From: a virus
DNA length: 64,000 nucleotides
Direction: 5' to 3' (one strand)
Virus record (IMG/VR): IMGVR_UViG_3300023174_000084
Coordinates: 51,581-115,580 of that record
This document shows positions 7,054 through 17,979 of this stretch, piece after piece. Numbering within the stretch: position 1 is the first letter of the stretch; every line of letters starts with the position of its first letter. The notes under the pieces are model-generated. The model was not told where the DNA came from, ran no database searches, and saw nothing but the letters and a program-made list of their open reading frames with translations. A program made the translations under genes and the position numbers.

Positions 7054-8737
7054 AAGCTGCACCAACGATTGTTGTGAAGTCAACACCAGTTCCAACTGCA
7101 ACAAAGTTCAACTGAATGAAGTTGATAGAACGAGCAGGTTTGATGTAAATATCACCAACAAATTGATTACTGTCAATGACTTGTGGTGTATTGTTGGTTG
7201 TATCACAAACCACACGGAAGTCATAGATACCACGGCGACCTTGAACATCACGCAGATACGGAGTTACTAGTGCTACAAACTGAGCACGAGTAAATTCATC
7301 ATTGAATTCAAATAACGAGAACTGAGCAGCTTGAGAAATTGCTTTTTCAAGAACAATGAATAATCTACGGACATTGATGCGGTCAAATGCAGATGGTTTG
7401 TTTTGTAAAGTCTTATCACCAAACAGAACAATGCCTTGGCCAGGAAACGACACAACTGGATTTACGCCTGCTGCATATAATACATCTCGTTGTGTTTTAT
7501 TTGGATTCCATGCCAGTTTAATAGCATTTTTAATTTGACCACGGTTGAAACCAGCTGGCGAGAACCATGGATCACGAACCGTATCAGTATTAACACAAAG
7601 ACCGGCTACATCACCATTTAATGGAATATAACGATATACATTGTTATACTTGTCGTACATATATTTGTAACCAGAATCAGCTACAACATAAGAACTGGAA
7701 CGAGCCAAACTTGTTAACCAAGCTTGAATACCAGCTGTTGGTGTTGTGTTGATGCTATCAATTGCTGTTCGTGGAGGCGAAATAAATGCTACGCAGTCTT
7801 TACGAGAATTGACAATATTATCAATTACATATTGTTGAACTACTGTATTTGCATTACCAGTTAACACCAATGAAATATCAATTGTTTCTTTGTTAGCAAA
7901 CAAATCATAAGCAGTTTGAATATTAGCATTAGTTGGAATAGTTTCTGAACCGCCAGCCAAAGTGATTGTTGGATTTGTTGTCAATGTGGCAAAATTTGTA
8001 TTTGCTGCTGGACGACCCCAAGTAGAATTAGTTGTGCTATAACTTACTGGATCAGTTGCATAAACATATTGTGAATTATCAAATATGACTTGTTCATAAA
8101 AATTTGATACACCATTAATGCTTGCATCAGAAGCTTTAGATAAGAATGGATAAACTTCTAATACTGTACCTTGTTGGCCAGTAAATTGACCGCCAGCGTC
8201 AATAACGACTACGTGCATTTCGTCATTAGAACCTCCAACAGCCGCTGCATAATTTGAAGTACCAGGAGCAGAAGTAAAGTAAGAACTATAAGACCAGCTG
8301 CTGAACAAACTGGTATTAGCACAAACAGCTACTGATAAAGAATTACCAATTATGCCTGGATATTTGGCCATAAATGCACCAAAAAAGTTATTATTATCTC
8401 TATTTAAATATAGGTACTCAAATTCTTCTGAATTAGGAATTTGAAATGCTGTGTTTGCAGCTGCATTGTTTGAGTTAGCATTAACGGCACGAACAACACT
8501 TAGATTGTTACCGTAGGCTAAGAAAGAAGCAGATGTAAAAAATGAAATTGCAGAGTTTGAATCTGGTTTACCAAAATATTTGGTTAATGTAATTTCGTTG
8601 TCAACCAGAATTACTTGTCGTGCTGGACCCCACGAAAAGTTTCCAGCATAAGCACCGGCCGTAGTTAGAACCGAAGGAACGACTGTTGTTAAGTCTACTT
8701 CGGAAACATTTACGCCTGGAGAGATTTGAAACGCCAT
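7052..8737 (-). CDS. 18: Tail sheath protein gp18
   Basis: The 561-residue product is the contractile sheath subunit (T4 659 aa; shorter forms are common in other T4-like phages). Family signatures include the N-terminal SPGVNVSEVDLTTVVP and GAYAGNFSWGPA, VNSRKDCVAFISPPR (about 311-325), WFSPAGFNRGQIKNA, and the C-terminal INVRRLFIVLEKAISQA and FEFNDEFTRAQFVALVTPYL block that forms the core handshake domain. A strong AAGGAGAA site precedes the ATG, with a CATAAATA octamer 52 bases upstream. It lies between terminase and tube genes as in T4. Confidence 0.97.
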   Translation of the reverse strand: MAFQISPGVNVSEVDLTTVVPSVLTTAGAYAGNFSWGPARQVILVDNEITLTKYFGKPDSNSAISFFTSASFLAYGNNLSVVRAVNANSNNAAANTAFQIPNSEEFEYLYLNRDNNNFFGAFMAKYPGIIGNSLSVAVCANTSLFSSWSYSSYFTSAPGTSNYAAAVGGSNDEMHVVVIDAGGQFTGQQGTVLEVYPFLSKASDASINGVSNFYEQVIFDNSQYVYATDPVSYSTTNSTWGRPAANTNFATLTTNPTITLAGGSETIPTNANIQTAYDLFANKETIDISLVLTGNANTVVQQYVIDNIVNSRKDCVAFISPPRTAIDSINTTPTAGIQAWLTSLARSSSYVVADSGYKYMYDKYNNVYRYIPLNGDVAGLCVNTDTVRDPWFSPAGFNRGQIKNAIKLAWNPNKTQRDVLYAAGVNPVVSFPGQGIVLFGDKTLQNKPSAFDRINVRRLFIVLEKAISQAAQFSLFEFNDEFTRAQFVALVTPYLRDVQGRRGIYDFRVVCDTTNNTPQVIDSNQFVGDIYIKPARSINFIQLNFVAVGTGVDFTTIVGAA

Positions 8738-8789
8738 TTTATTCTCCTTGAATTATTATGTGTTCTTGGCAGTTAAAATACCATACTGA

Positions 8790-8797
8790 TATTTATG
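8790..8797 (-). promoter_or_regulatory. Late-like promoter octamer CATAAATA before gp18
   Basis: CATAAATA on the minus strand lies 52 bases upstream of the gp18 ATG in the only 71-base gap of this cluster. It differs from the T4 late octamer at the first base, as does the octamer before gp48. Confidence 0.55.
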
Positions 8798-8808
8798 ATT
8801 CATAGGAT

Positions 8809-10488
8809 TTACAAGTCCCTAAAGAAACTACGATGATATGAAGCATAGGTGTCACCTCCACCTGCCACTTCCCATACATCACCACCTTCCACCATAAAGT
8901 CAGTCTTTAAACCATCTTCAATGATAGGTGCAGGTAGAACTTCTTCATCAAATTGATTCATATTTTCTAATTGAATTTGTTTTCTTAAATCATGATTTAC
9001 TATTTCTCTGAAGTATTTCTGCGTGGTTGCCCATGCAAAAATTACTAAAGTCATTGCCATATCATCATTTGCACCTTCTGCGGCCGCAAATGAAGTCTTA
9101 TATTGTTCAAATGTTGTTAACTCCGAATAGGTGTCAAAATCATTTATCAGTAGTTTATCACCTTCTATTAATGTTTTAAGGTTAGAACAACCTACAGATT
9201 TTACTTGAGGCGACATTTTTAGACCCATCTGGACACCACGAGCAAATCCAGCGGACAATTGTTGAGGTTTTTTATTACCAGTAAAGACTTTTAATAGATT
9301 TTCATACTCTAAATCTGTGTGAATAAAGTCTGCCACCTGAGGATTATTGTTTATTTCTACCAAAATGTAAGCGTCATTATAAACTCTGGCTGCATTGACT
9401 ATCACCGTTGGAAATAAAATAGGTGAAATAGATGAACTTGCATAGGATGCTACTTGTTTATATGGTGTAGATGATATATCAAATACTGAGAATGCCGAGG
9501 AGTCTAAGTTTTTACCTTCTGATACATCCACAGTAATACAGTAAATGTGGTCAGTCAGAGAACCATTGACACCTTCTTTGACAGGATGTTCATAGATTTT
9601 CATCTTGTCGTGTTCTGCGATTGGGTTCATGTACCTCAATTGTTGCAGTTTATAACCAGAGATAAGGGTATTGGAAGAACCCAAGAACTCGGTTTCAAAC
9701 TCTTGTGCAAATTGCCGTTCAGAAGTATTACGGATGGTTTCTTCTTTCCACGCATCATCACGACCTGGTACCATCGACCAATGAATCTCAAAGTTTTTGT
9801 AATTGTTTCGACCTTCTAGTGAATCCATCCACAACTTGTAGAATAGATTCATACCATTTGGTGTGGAAACAATGATAATCTTTGATGACTTACCGGATGA
9901 TATTACCGGATAGACTGAGTTAAAGAACTCATTGGCAATATTGTTTGGCACGAAAGCAAATTCGTCTAAGAACACAATGTTAAACGAACCGCCTCGGATT
10001 GCAGAGGACGAGGTGGAGGCCGCAATGACCTTAGAACCGTTCTCTAATTCTACATTACCCTTGTTCCATGTCACCACGCCTTGTTGGAGCCATTGTGGTA
10101 AATTCTCGTATGCCAATTGATACTTGGCCAAAATATCACGAGCCAAAGAACCTTTGTTTGCCAGTACCGCCACATTCTGCGAATCGGTAAAAATGGTTGC
10201 CCAAAGAAGATAACCAACGGTTGTGGTAGTTTTACCAACCTGACGAGGACATTTGGTAATAACGAAACGATTATCTTTAAATAGATTAATCATTTCTTTT
10301 TGAAAGTCCCACATCTTAAAGTTGATGAGGCCTTCATCCACGTTTACAATCTTAATGTAGTTCATACAGAAGTAAACTGGATCCTTAGAACACTTTACAT
10401 ATTCTTGTACCTGTTCTTCGGTATACTCGTGTGCAACTCCTACTTTTTTGAGTAGAGGATTATCACGGTAAGAATCTTTAGTGTTCAT
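8809..10488 (-). CDS. 17: Terminase large subunit gp17 (packaging ATPase and nuclease)
   Basis: The 559-residue protein is the DNA-packaging motor (T4 610 aa). The ATPase half shows Walker A PRQVGKTT (81-88), Walker B IVFLDEFAF with Asp175-Glu176, and the coupling motif STPNG (208-212). The nuclease half shows the RNase H-like acidic site at ITVDVSEGKNLDSSAFSVFD and the second acidic cluster ANDDMAMTLVIFAW near residue 500. The ATG overlaps the stop of the upstream glycosyltransferase-like gene as TAATG, so translation is coupled to that gene rather than to gp16, which is unusual. Confidence 0.97.
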   Translation of the reverse strand: MNTKDSYRDNPLLKKVGVAHEYTEEQVQEYVKCSKDPVYFCMNYIKIVNVDEGLINFKMWDFQKEMINLFKDNRFVITKCPRQVGKTTTTVGYLLWATIFTDSQNVAVLANKGSLARDILAKYQLAYENLPQWLQQGVVTWNKGNVELENGSKVIAASTSSSAIRGGSFNIVFLDEFAFVPNNIANEFFNSVYPVISSGKSSKIIIVSTPNGMNLFYKLWMDSLEGRNNYKNFEIHWSMVPGRDDAWKEETIRNTSERQFAQEFETEFLGSSNTLISGYKLQQLRYMNPIAEHDKMKIYEHPVKEGVNGSLTDHIYCITVDVSEGKNLDSSAFSVFDISSTPYKQVASYASSSISPILFPTVIVNAARVYNDAYILVEINNNPQVADFIHTDLEYENLLKVFTGNKKPQQLSAGFARGVQMGLKMSPQVKSVGCSNLKTLIEGDKLLINDFDTYSELTTFEQYKTSFAAAEGANDDMAMTLVIFAWATTQKYFREIVNHDLRKQIQLENMNQFDEEVLPAPIIEDGLKTDFMVEGGDVWEVAGGGDTYASYHRSFFRDL

Positions 10489-11207
10489 TAAAATAGATGT
10501 TCAATCTTTATTTTGGCATGAGGTGAACCGGCATCACCGTGGTAGTCGGTACCAAAGTGTGTCACCCATGTGTCGGAGAAATTATTTAGTGGTAACATAC
10601 ATCTGTGACCAAATCCTACAGGTATGTTTATAAACATATTGCCTAGATTGGCTGATTCACGAATACCCCATGAACCTTTTTGACCAAAAATAAAGTAATC
10701 AGATTGAATATGTTCTTCTACTAATTCTCTATCCATGATAAACATACCTTGATATGGATCAGATAGTGAAATAAACCTTTGACCTTCTACTGTAATTGTT
10801 GGTCGATGGCCTTGATGATGTGTGCAATCTAATGAAAACACTTCACCATTTACTTTTTGAACTCGATGAGTGGCAGGTATAAAATTTAGATTATTGCGTT
10901 GAAAGAGTTCTCTGGTGTTTACCCAATAATCAAATGTTTTCTTTTCTACTTCGATATTACCTTCAAGGTATGCAAAGTGCGTGTAATCTGATTTGAGAAA
11001 CTCTGGCATATACTTCTTATGTTCCCATGTATGCCAATATGGATGTTCTAAATCTACAACATGAATAGGTAAACTAGAATCAAAATTAACATTGCTGTTA
11101 ATAATGAGTTTGATGTTTGGTATAGCAGATAATGTTTTTATTACTTTCTTGAACCGCTCTAATCTTTCTTCAACATAATAAAAACAAACATTCACCCAAA
11201 GTTTCAT
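10488..11207 (-). CDS. Putative glycosyltransferase-like protein inserted between terminase subunits
   Basis: The 239-residue protein carries features seen in GT-A-like proteins: HPYWHTWEHKKYMPEFLKS (55-73), then FAYLEGNIEVEKKTFDYWVN (78-97), where the acidic turn sits where related proteins have a YLEDD-type motif, and NFIPATHRVQK. There is no signal peptide or membrane segment. The motif Asp is replaced by Gly-Asn (LEGN), so metal binding may be altered or the protein may not be catalytic. It overlaps gp16 by 4 bases and gp17 by one, so it is cotranslated with the terminase. The assignment is from recalled motif similarity; function and acceptor are unknown. Confidence 0.5.
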   Translation of the reverse strand: MKLWVNVCFYYVEERLERFKKVIKTLSAIPNIKLIINSNVNFDSSLPIHVVDLEHPYWHTWEHKKYMPEFLKSDYTHFAYLEGNIEVEKKTFDYWVNTRELFQRNNLNFIPATHRVQKVNGEVFSLDCTHHQGHRPTITVEGQRFISLSDPYQGMFIMDRELVEEHIQSDYFIFGQKGSWGIRESANLGNMFINIPVGFGHRCMLPLNNFSDTWVTHFGTDYHGDAGSPHAKIKIEHLF

Positions 11208-11620
11208 TCTTTTCCTTTGATTAGTTTATTCAATTCTGCGGTACTACCAACAAAGATAGCTTTATCAATATTGGTGCCAGTATTTTTTTTCTTTTCTTCA
11301 TCCATCTCACGCATTTGTTTTTGAATGTTGAGAAGTTCTTTATTGGCATCTACCATATTTTTCAATAGAGTGCCATAGACTTCAAATGCTCGTGGATGTT
11401 GGCCTGCTTTGGCAATATTAAGTATTTCTTCCATGGCTTCTTGGCCTTGGTCAATAATACCTTGTAGATTTTCTTTTGACTGTTGATATGCATCAGTCAA
11501 ATCTTGTTTCAAATCTGGTTGATTGTATTTTACCGACACCGTAGGAAGTTTTTCTTTTTTAGGTTCTTCAATTGGCATCACATCAAATACATCTGCTAAA
11601 GTTTTATTTAAATCACTCAT
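11204..11620 (-). CDS. 16: Terminase small subunit gp16
   Basis: The 138-residue product is the T4-type small terminase (T4 164 aa), which recognises concatemeric DNA and stimulates gp17. The central coiled-coil block IAKAGQHPRAFEVYGTLLKN (about 88-107) followed by MVDANKELLNIQKQM is a clear gp16 signature; the C-terminus NKLIKGKE is a typical short basic tail. The ATGA overlap with the next gene (4 bases) shows tight coupling. It is separated from gp17 by a 720-base enzyme-like gene. Confidence 0.93.
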   Translation of the reverse strand: MSDLNKTLADVFDVMPIEEPKKEKLPTVSVKYNQPDLKQDLTDAYQQSKENLQGIIDQGQEAMEEILNIAKAGQHPRAFEVYGTLLKNMVDANKELLNIQKQMREMDEEKKKNTGTNIDKAIFVGSTAELNKLIKGKE

Positions 11621-11623
11621 AGA

Positions 11624-12616
11624 TTAAGGATATTCAGTAATAATAGTGTTGGCTGTCCAAGTGTTTGCTAGTGCCACATTTGCATTTGCTGGATCAGGTC
11701 TCACATCAATTTGTACCAATTTTTGTGGTACTGGATTATATGTAGTAAACTTATAATTTGCGTTTGAACTGGAGGATTGAATTGGCAAATTAGAAACAAA
11801 ATTACCATTAATATTTTTTAATTGTAATATATTATTATTGAACGATACGACCTTACCTGTTGCAATGGCCAATGGTGCCGAATATCCTTGATATACAATT
11901 TCACCAATTTGATATGTTCCAACACCTGATGATGGATTGACATAAAATTCAATTATATCATTTTCGCTTATTTGATTATAAATTGATGTAATTGAATGTG
12001 TAATAAGTCCTGTGCCAGAATCATTAATTTTACCAAAAATATATCCTTTGACCGTAAATGAAAGAGTCCAAATAATAACACGAGTATCTCTTTCATAATT
12101 ACCTTCATAGTCAATATCTTGAGCCGTTGAATTTAATACAACAGGAATATTCTTAACAATACCCATTTCAGGTATCATGTTAAGTTTCATTGTATAATCT
12201 GGTGTGAAGTAGGAAAGAATATGTTCAATAATTTGTGTACCATCTTCGATATTTCTTACATACAAATAAAGATTAAAATCAAAATTATATGGTACTGGAT
12301 TATATTGTGAAACTAATCCTTTTGATGTCTGTGCAAATTGTTTTGTATTTGTATTTTGTTTACGGCTTGCATCATAATTAAAACCAAGCAATTCAAATGA
12401 CATTCTTGGTAATGTAATTTGTGTTTTTTTATCTAAATTTGGATCAGTTTCTAAACGAGTAACATAATCTTCTTTTGGTGCGTAGACGATTGGCACAATC
12501 ATACGTTGTGCTTCAGAATAATCTGGATTATATCGAACTAAAGTAATCTCATTAAATAGATTACCAAAACCTATTACATACTTACGAAGCGCTCGGTTAT
12601 AAAATACGTTTGCCAT
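11624..12616 (-). CDS. 15: Tail sheath stabiliser / tail terminator gp15
   Basis: The 330-residue protein is gp15, which caps the tail and joins it to the neck (T4 272 aa). The N-terminal ~200 residues carry family signatures: VFYNRALRKYVIGFGNLFN (4-22), QRMIVPIVYAPKEDYVTRL and ITLPRMSFELLGFNYD (67-82). The C-terminal extension (about 230-295) holds a small beta module, YQIGEIVYQG with a following NGNF and SSNANYKF, that also occurs in gp14, gp8 and gp7 here. It overlaps gp14 by one base. The tail-terminator role follows from T4. Confidence 0.93.
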   Translation of the reverse strand: MANVFYNRALRKYVIGFGNLFNEITLVRYNPDYSEAQRMIVPIVYAPKEDYVTRLETDPNLDKKTQITLPRMSFELLGFNYDASRKQNTNTKQFAQTSKGLVSQYNPVPYNFDFNLYLYVRNIEDGTQIIEHILSYFTPDYTMKLNMIPEMGIVKNIPVVLNSTAQDIDYEGNYERDTRVIIWTLSFTVKGYIFGKINDSGTGLITHSITSIYNQISENDIIEFYVNPSSGVGTYQIGEIVYQGYSAPLAIATGKVVSFNNNILQLKNINGNFVSNLPIQSSSSNANYKFTTYNPVPQKLVQIDVRPDPANANVALANTWTANTIITEYP

Positions 12617-13518
12617 TAGATGTTACCAAAAGGATTTGTTTCAGAGAAATTCACAATAGAATTCGCTGAGTTTTCAATAATATAATTATCATAACTATCA
12701 TCTTCAACTACATCACGCAATGAATCATATGTAGACAATATGTATTGTGCATTACTGGTAGCACCTACAATCTTAATTGGCCCCTCAATAAACTCACCAG
12801 CAATATTAGAAACAATTAATGTATTAGATGTTTGTGTGTTGGCTGATTTAATCCAAGTTTGAACAATTGCCACAGCAGCTGCATTGGCTTGTGTATTTGC
12901 AGAAGATTGATATACAATTTCACCGTATTGATAGTTACCGGTACCTGCACCAAGGTTAAGTTCAATTGAATATGTGGCTTGTTTGGCTGCATCATCAATT
13001 TCTGCCACACCTGTTGCCAACAATTCACTAGAAAACTTGAACTTCTCTAAGTGTAACTCATAGAAGTATGGTGCTGGCCGACCAAGCATATAGAAGTCTT
13101 TGTCTTGGTCAGTAAATGTAATTTCATACAATTCACCTTCACCATTCAAAAATGGAATCCAAATCAAATCACCTTCTCGTGGTCGTGTAAATGTGTTTTG
13201 TGGAACTCGTTGTGAAAAAGACCTTTTTGTGATAAGAACTTTAGTATGATTTTTAATTTCTAAACCAAACTTAGAGAAGAATTCTTTTTCGCCGGTATAA
13301 TTAAGTGCTTCTGAAAGATAGAATTCAACAGGAAAAGCAGAAGTAAATTTTTTAACTGGATCTTCACCAAATAATAAATCACGAGCTTGGTCGTTATCAT
13401 TAGGCAAATAATAACCATCAAAACCCATAATTTTTATGGATTCTACAATTAAATCCTCTACTAATCGTTGTTCTTGAAAGCGAGAATTGTAGTTATTAAA
13501 ATATTGAGAAGTTGCCAT
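12616..13518 (-). CDS. 14: Neck protein gp14
   Basis: The 300-residue product is the T4-type head-closure/neck protein gp14 (T4 256 aa) that, with gp13, seals the filled head and docks the tail. Signatures: QRLVEDLIVESIKIMGFDGY (17-36), ALNYTGEKEFFSKFGLEI (71-88), and GDLIWIPFLNGEGELYEI (116-133). Residues ~194-262 contain the inserted module beginning YQYGEIVYQS and ending in SNAQYIL, matching the one in gp15. Start ATG 13518 lies 12 bases after the gp13 stop. Confidence 0.93.
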   Translation of the reverse strand: MATSQYFNNYNSRFQEQRLVEDLIVESIKIMGFDGYYLPNDNDQARDLLFGEDPVKKFTSAFPVEFYLSEALNYTGEKEFFSKFGLEIKNHTKVLITKRSFSQRVPQNTFTRPREGDLIWIPFLNGEGELYEITFTDQDKDFYMLGRPAPYFYELHLEKFKFSSELLATGVAEIDDAAKQATYSIELNLGAGTGNYQYGEIVYQSSANTQANAAAVAIVQTWIKSANTQTSNTLIVSNIAGEFIEGPIKIVGATSNAQYILSTYDSLRDVVEDDSYDNYIIENSANSIVNFSETNPFGNI

Positions 13519-13530
13519 TGTGTTGTATAC

Positions 13531-14304
13531 TTAGTTCATCATAAACTCTAAAACGCCACCATAACTATTTTCCATATCATCTTCGAGCTCTTTAATTTCT
13601 TGCATTGCTTCTTCAAAGATTTTATCACCGTTTAATACAACACCACCTGGTAATTGAATGTTACCAAATTTTTTAAGGTTTTCACCCCATTGTCGTTTAA
13701 TTAAAGCAGTTGCATATAGTTTTAGCCAGCGGTCATTCCATACTCGACTGTATACATTTGGATTAACAATAGTGTAACATTCAACTACAACAATTTGGCC
13801 TACAGTAATATCTGTATCATCCCAACCCCAATCAATGAATAATTTTTCCATATGTCGTTGGTAACGAATTGGAACTTCACCTGTAAATAACTGTTCAAGC
13901 ATTCTTAGATGCTGCATAGTCATAGTATAGTTGATGTATGATGCAGAAGTAAAATCGTAGAGTTCGTTTAATCGTAATTGATACCGCAAGTCAAACATAC
14001 TGACGGTTGCTTGTGAATCAGAAAGTGGAAATATACGAGTAACACCTTCAACTCGTGTAACGTTATTAGAATTATCGGTAACATTACTTAAATCTAGGTA
14101 ACGATTATCAATATCTTGTTGTGTTACTGCGTGAATATAATAAGTTTTCTGTAGTCCATCAAAATGATAGTCTTGAAAATATTGTAAGGCATCATCAACA
14201 CGATCTTGAACTTGGTCTGGATCGACATTGATTTCGATAACCGGAAAGCCAAGTTTTCTAAGGCAGTAGTCGGTAAATTGGTCTCTATTGGTAACGGTTG
14301 CCAT
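13531..14304 (-). CDS. 13: Neck protein gp13
   Basis: The 257-residue protein is the T4-type connector gp13 (T4 309 aa), which binds below the portal. Signatures: [20 protein letters not shown] (8-27) with [21 protein letters not shown] (29-49), [20 protein letters not shown] and the [20 protein letters not shown] block. The 5' end overlaps the 3' end of the collagen-like fibre gene by 20 bases, and an AATAAATA octamer sits 27 bases upstream inside that gene, so neck and packaging genes could be transcribed independently of the fibres. Confidence 0.95.
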   Translation of the reverse strand: MATVTNRDQFTDYCLRKLGFPVIEINVDPDQVQDRVDDALQYFQDYHFDGLQKTYYIHAVTQQDIDNRYLDLSNVTDNSNNVTRVEGVTRIFPLSDSQATVSMFDLRYQLRLNELYDFTSASYINYTMTMQHLRMLEQLFTGEVPIRYQRHMEKLFIDWGWDDTDITVGQIVVVECYTIVNPNVYSRVWNDRWLKLYATALIKRQWGENLKKFGNIQLPGGVVLNGDKIFEEAMQEIKELEDDMENSYGGVLEFMMN

Positions 14305-15535
14305 TTTTTTCTTTCAATTTTTGTCTAATGGTATTTATTTGAACTTGACGTTCTTTAATCGCTTGTATTAATAAAGGCACCAAACGTTCATATCTAACCG
14401 TCAAATAATTTTCACCCGATTTACTATTACCATCTTTATCCATATCAAATGGAGCAATAGCAACCGCTTCGGGCATAATTGCTTGTATCTCTTGAGCTAT
14501 CACACCAACTTGTTTTTTATAATCATTATAACCAAATTGTTCAGCAAATTTATTTTGATTGAAAAATACTCCAGAAATTTGATTTAAAAGTGTTAAAGCA
14601 TCTCTTATTTCAACTATATCTTCTTTTAGTCTTTTATCTGAAAAATAAGCGGTAATATTATTTGTAGCTATAATTTCACCAGCAGTACCTGAAGCAGCAG
14701 TATTAACACCAAGTGAATTGATATTAGGATTATCACCTGTTGTTGTTCCTCCAGTTGGGCCAGTAGGTCCTGTTGGGCCTGTAGGACCTGCAGGTCCTGC
14801 TGATCCAGCCGGACTAGGACCTGTAACACCAGCTGATCCAGCTGGCCCTGTTGGTCCTGTTACGCCTGTTGTACCTGCTGGACTAGGACCTGTAAGACCA
14901 GCTGATCCATTTGGTCCTGTTGGTCCTGCTGATCCAGCCGGACTAGGACCTGTTGGTCCTGTAACACCAGCTGATCCATCTGGTCCTGTTGGTCCTGTTA
15001 CACCTGTTGTACCTGCTGGACTAGGACCTGTAAGACCAGTTTGTCCTGTGGTTCCATTTGATCCTGTTGGTCCTGTTACGCCTGTTGGACTAGGACCTGT
15101 TGGTCCTGCTGAGCCTGGACCGCCGGCCGAACCTTGTGATCCAGTTACACCTGTAGGACTAGGACCTGTTGGTCCTGTAACACCAGCTGATCCATTTGAT
15201 CCTGTTGGGCCTGCTGATCCAGCCGGACTAGGACCTGTTGGTCCTGTAACACCAGCTGATCCATCTGGTCCTGTTGGTCCTGTATTACCTTGAGGTCCAT
15301 TTGGTCCTGTTGGTCCTGTGTTGCCTTGGGATCCATTTGGTCCTGTTGGGCCTGCTGATCCAGCTGGACTAGAACCTGTAGAACCAGTTTGTCCTGTGTT
15401 GCCTTGGGATCCATTTGGTCCTGTAGGTCCTGGGTTGTTTGAAGCTTGTCCTGTCCAATTTCCAGCAGAATCTACAATATCTGTTGCACCAACAGATATG
15501 CCATTTTTAATTCTAAAATTTGAGTTAGTGGCCAT
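14285..15535 (-). CDS. Collagen-like tail fibre with S74 chaperone domain (fibre A)
   Basis: The 416-residue protein has three parts: a 35-residue head ([20 protein letters not shown]), a Gly-X-Y collagen-like shaft (36-261; GPTGP, GPSPAG and GPNGSQG units), and a C-terminal intramolecular chaperone of the Peptidase S74 family (about 290-416). The S74 dyad is visible at Ser299 and Lys304 in SDKRLK, so self-cleavage before Ser299 after trimerisation is expected from the family. The collagen shaft would be a triple helix. Fibre B upstream is a paralogue. A GTGGAGTG ribosome site precedes the ATG. It is probably a receptor-binding or whisker-like fibre (inference). Confidence 0.9.
   Translation of the reverse strand: MATNSNFRIKNGISVGATDIVDSAGNWTGQASNNPGPTGPNGSQGNTGQTGSTGSSPAGSAGPTGPNGSQGNTGPTGPNGPQGNTGPTGPDGSAGVTGPTGPSPAGSAGPTGSNGSAGVTGPTGPSPTGVTGSQGSAGGPGSAGPTGPSPTGVTGPTGSNGTTGQTGLTGPSPAGTTGVTGPTGPDGSAGVTGPTGPSPAGSAGPTGPNGSAGLTGPSPAGTTGVTGPTGPAGSAGVTGPSPAGSAGPAGPTGPTGPTGPTGGTTTGDNPNINSLGVNTAASGTAGEIIATNNITAYFSDKRLKEDIVEIRDALTLLNQISGVFFNQNKFAEQFGYNDYKKQVGVIAQEIQAIMPEAVAIAPFDMDKDGNSKSGENYLTVRYERLVPLLIQAIKERQVQINTIRQKLKEKNGNRYQ
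14332..14339 (-). promoter_or_regulatory. Late-like promoter octamer AATAAATA before gp13
   Basis: AATAAATA on the minus strand lies 27 bases before the gp13 ATG, within the coding end of the collagen-like fibre gene. Distance matches the other candidate late promoters. Confidence 0.45.
14753..15430 (-). repeat. Collagen-like Gly-X-Y repeat, fibre A
   Basis: About 75 Gly-X-Y triplets encoded by imperfect 9-base-multiple repeats. Pro dominates position X and Thr, Ala, Asn or Ser fill Y. Interruptions such as GPSPAG are regular and longer units recur. The repetitive DNA is prone to slippage and unequal exchange with fibre B. Confidence 0.9.
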
Positions 15536-15538
15536 TTA

Positions 15539-16842
<1,304 letters not shown>

Positions 16843-16848
16843 AAAAAT

Positions 16849-17979
16849 TTAAATAGGTAATTGTTTTTTCAACCAATTTAATTCTGATCGATTTTCGTTT
16901 GATTGATACCAACCTTTACCTTCATAAACATTCAATACAGATTGAAAATATTCTTCATACATTTTACCAACTTTTTCTAATGTAAAGTTCTCAGCAAATT
17001 GCCTACAATTTTTAGGATCAATTTTGTCAATATTTTTGGCTGCCCAAGTAAAATGTTCAAAAGTTCTGCATCGATATCCAGTAACACCATGAATATTGTT
17101 TTCAGTAAATGATCCCCAATCTGTGGTAATCGTTGGAGTACCAGAAAATAATAATTCCATTTGCACACCACCAAAAGGTTCTGTATATAAAGATGCTACA
17201 AAAGCACCTTTTGCATTAGACATTAATTTTCTTCGTGTTTCAACATCTGCATAACCTAGTTCGGTAACATGAGAAGGAGTTTCTTTATAACCCATTTGTT
17301 TTAAAGAATTTTGGCCAGCAATAATTAATTTAGCACCAATTGCTTCGGTTGCCTGAACTGCAATATTAACACCTTTACCTTCATATACTCTACCTAAAAA
17401 TAAAAAATAATCTTCTTTTTTATCATTAAAAGTAAAATCATCAGGATCAAAATAGTTTGGAATAACTATATCATACCAATCTTGTTTACAAGTACCAACA
17501 GATGATATGCCATAGTAAGCATGATAGATGGCATACGATTCAAATATTTTCCATCGAGCCCAATGACCACCAGCATAACCAATTCCCGGTTCCACACAAA
17601 TTAAATCTGGATGTGCATCACAAATTGGCCTAACTCCTGAACCCCAAAATGGAAGAATAAAATCGTTTTTTCTTTTTCTTTTATCAACTTCTACAATTCC
17701 ATTTTTATAAAAGGTTTGATAAGCATGGTCTGCTGTATTAAACTTATAAAAGTTTTTTCGCCAATCGTAATTACCATAAGCAATTTCTAAATCTTTATTT
17801 GTTGTAATAGTAACATGTTCTGTGCATTGCAAATCGGAATCTTCATGGCCATAATGTATGACTTCGTGGCCAAGATTTGTCATCATCTTACCAAACTTAA
17901 CAACCTTTTGTGTATATGCACAAGCATTATATTCTTTAGAAGATACTGTATGTGGTAATCCTAAAATATGAAATCTCAC
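16849..17979 (-). CDS. GT4-family glycosyltransferase
   Basis: The 376-residue protein has the GT-B fold features of group 1 (GT4) glycosyltransferases: FLFLGRVYEGKGVNIAVQAT (about 193-212), the Rossmann strand AKLIIAGQNS, and the nucleotide-sugar site EPFGGVQMELLFSGTPTITT (about 262-281) with the conserved E-x7-E spacing. The N-terminal acceptor domain begins FHILGLPHTV. No membrane anchor is seen, so it acts in the cytoplasm. It is translationally coupled (4-base overlap) to the methyltransferase and 51 bases before collagen-like fibre B. A role in glycosylating fibres or other phage/host glycan is possible; donor and acceptor are unknown. Confidence 0.85.
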   Translation of the reverse strand: MRFHILGLPHTVSSKEYNACAYTQKVVKFGKMMTNLGHEVIHYGHEDSDLQCTEHVTITTNKDLEIAYGNYDWRKNFYKFNTADHAYQTFYKNGIVEVDKRKRKNDFILPFWGSGVRPICDAHPDLICVEPGIGYAGGHWARWKIFESYAIYHAYYGISSVGTCKQDWYDIVIPNYFDPDDFTFNDKKEDYFLFLGRVYEGKGVNIAVQATEAIGAKLIIAGQNSLKQMGYKETPSHVTELGYADVETRRKLMSNAKGAFVASLYTEPFGGVQMELLFSGTPTITTDWGSFTENNIHGVTGYRCRTFEHFTWAAKNIDKIDPKNCRQFAENFTLEKVGKMYEEYFQSVLNVYEGKGWYQSNENRSELNWLKKQLPI

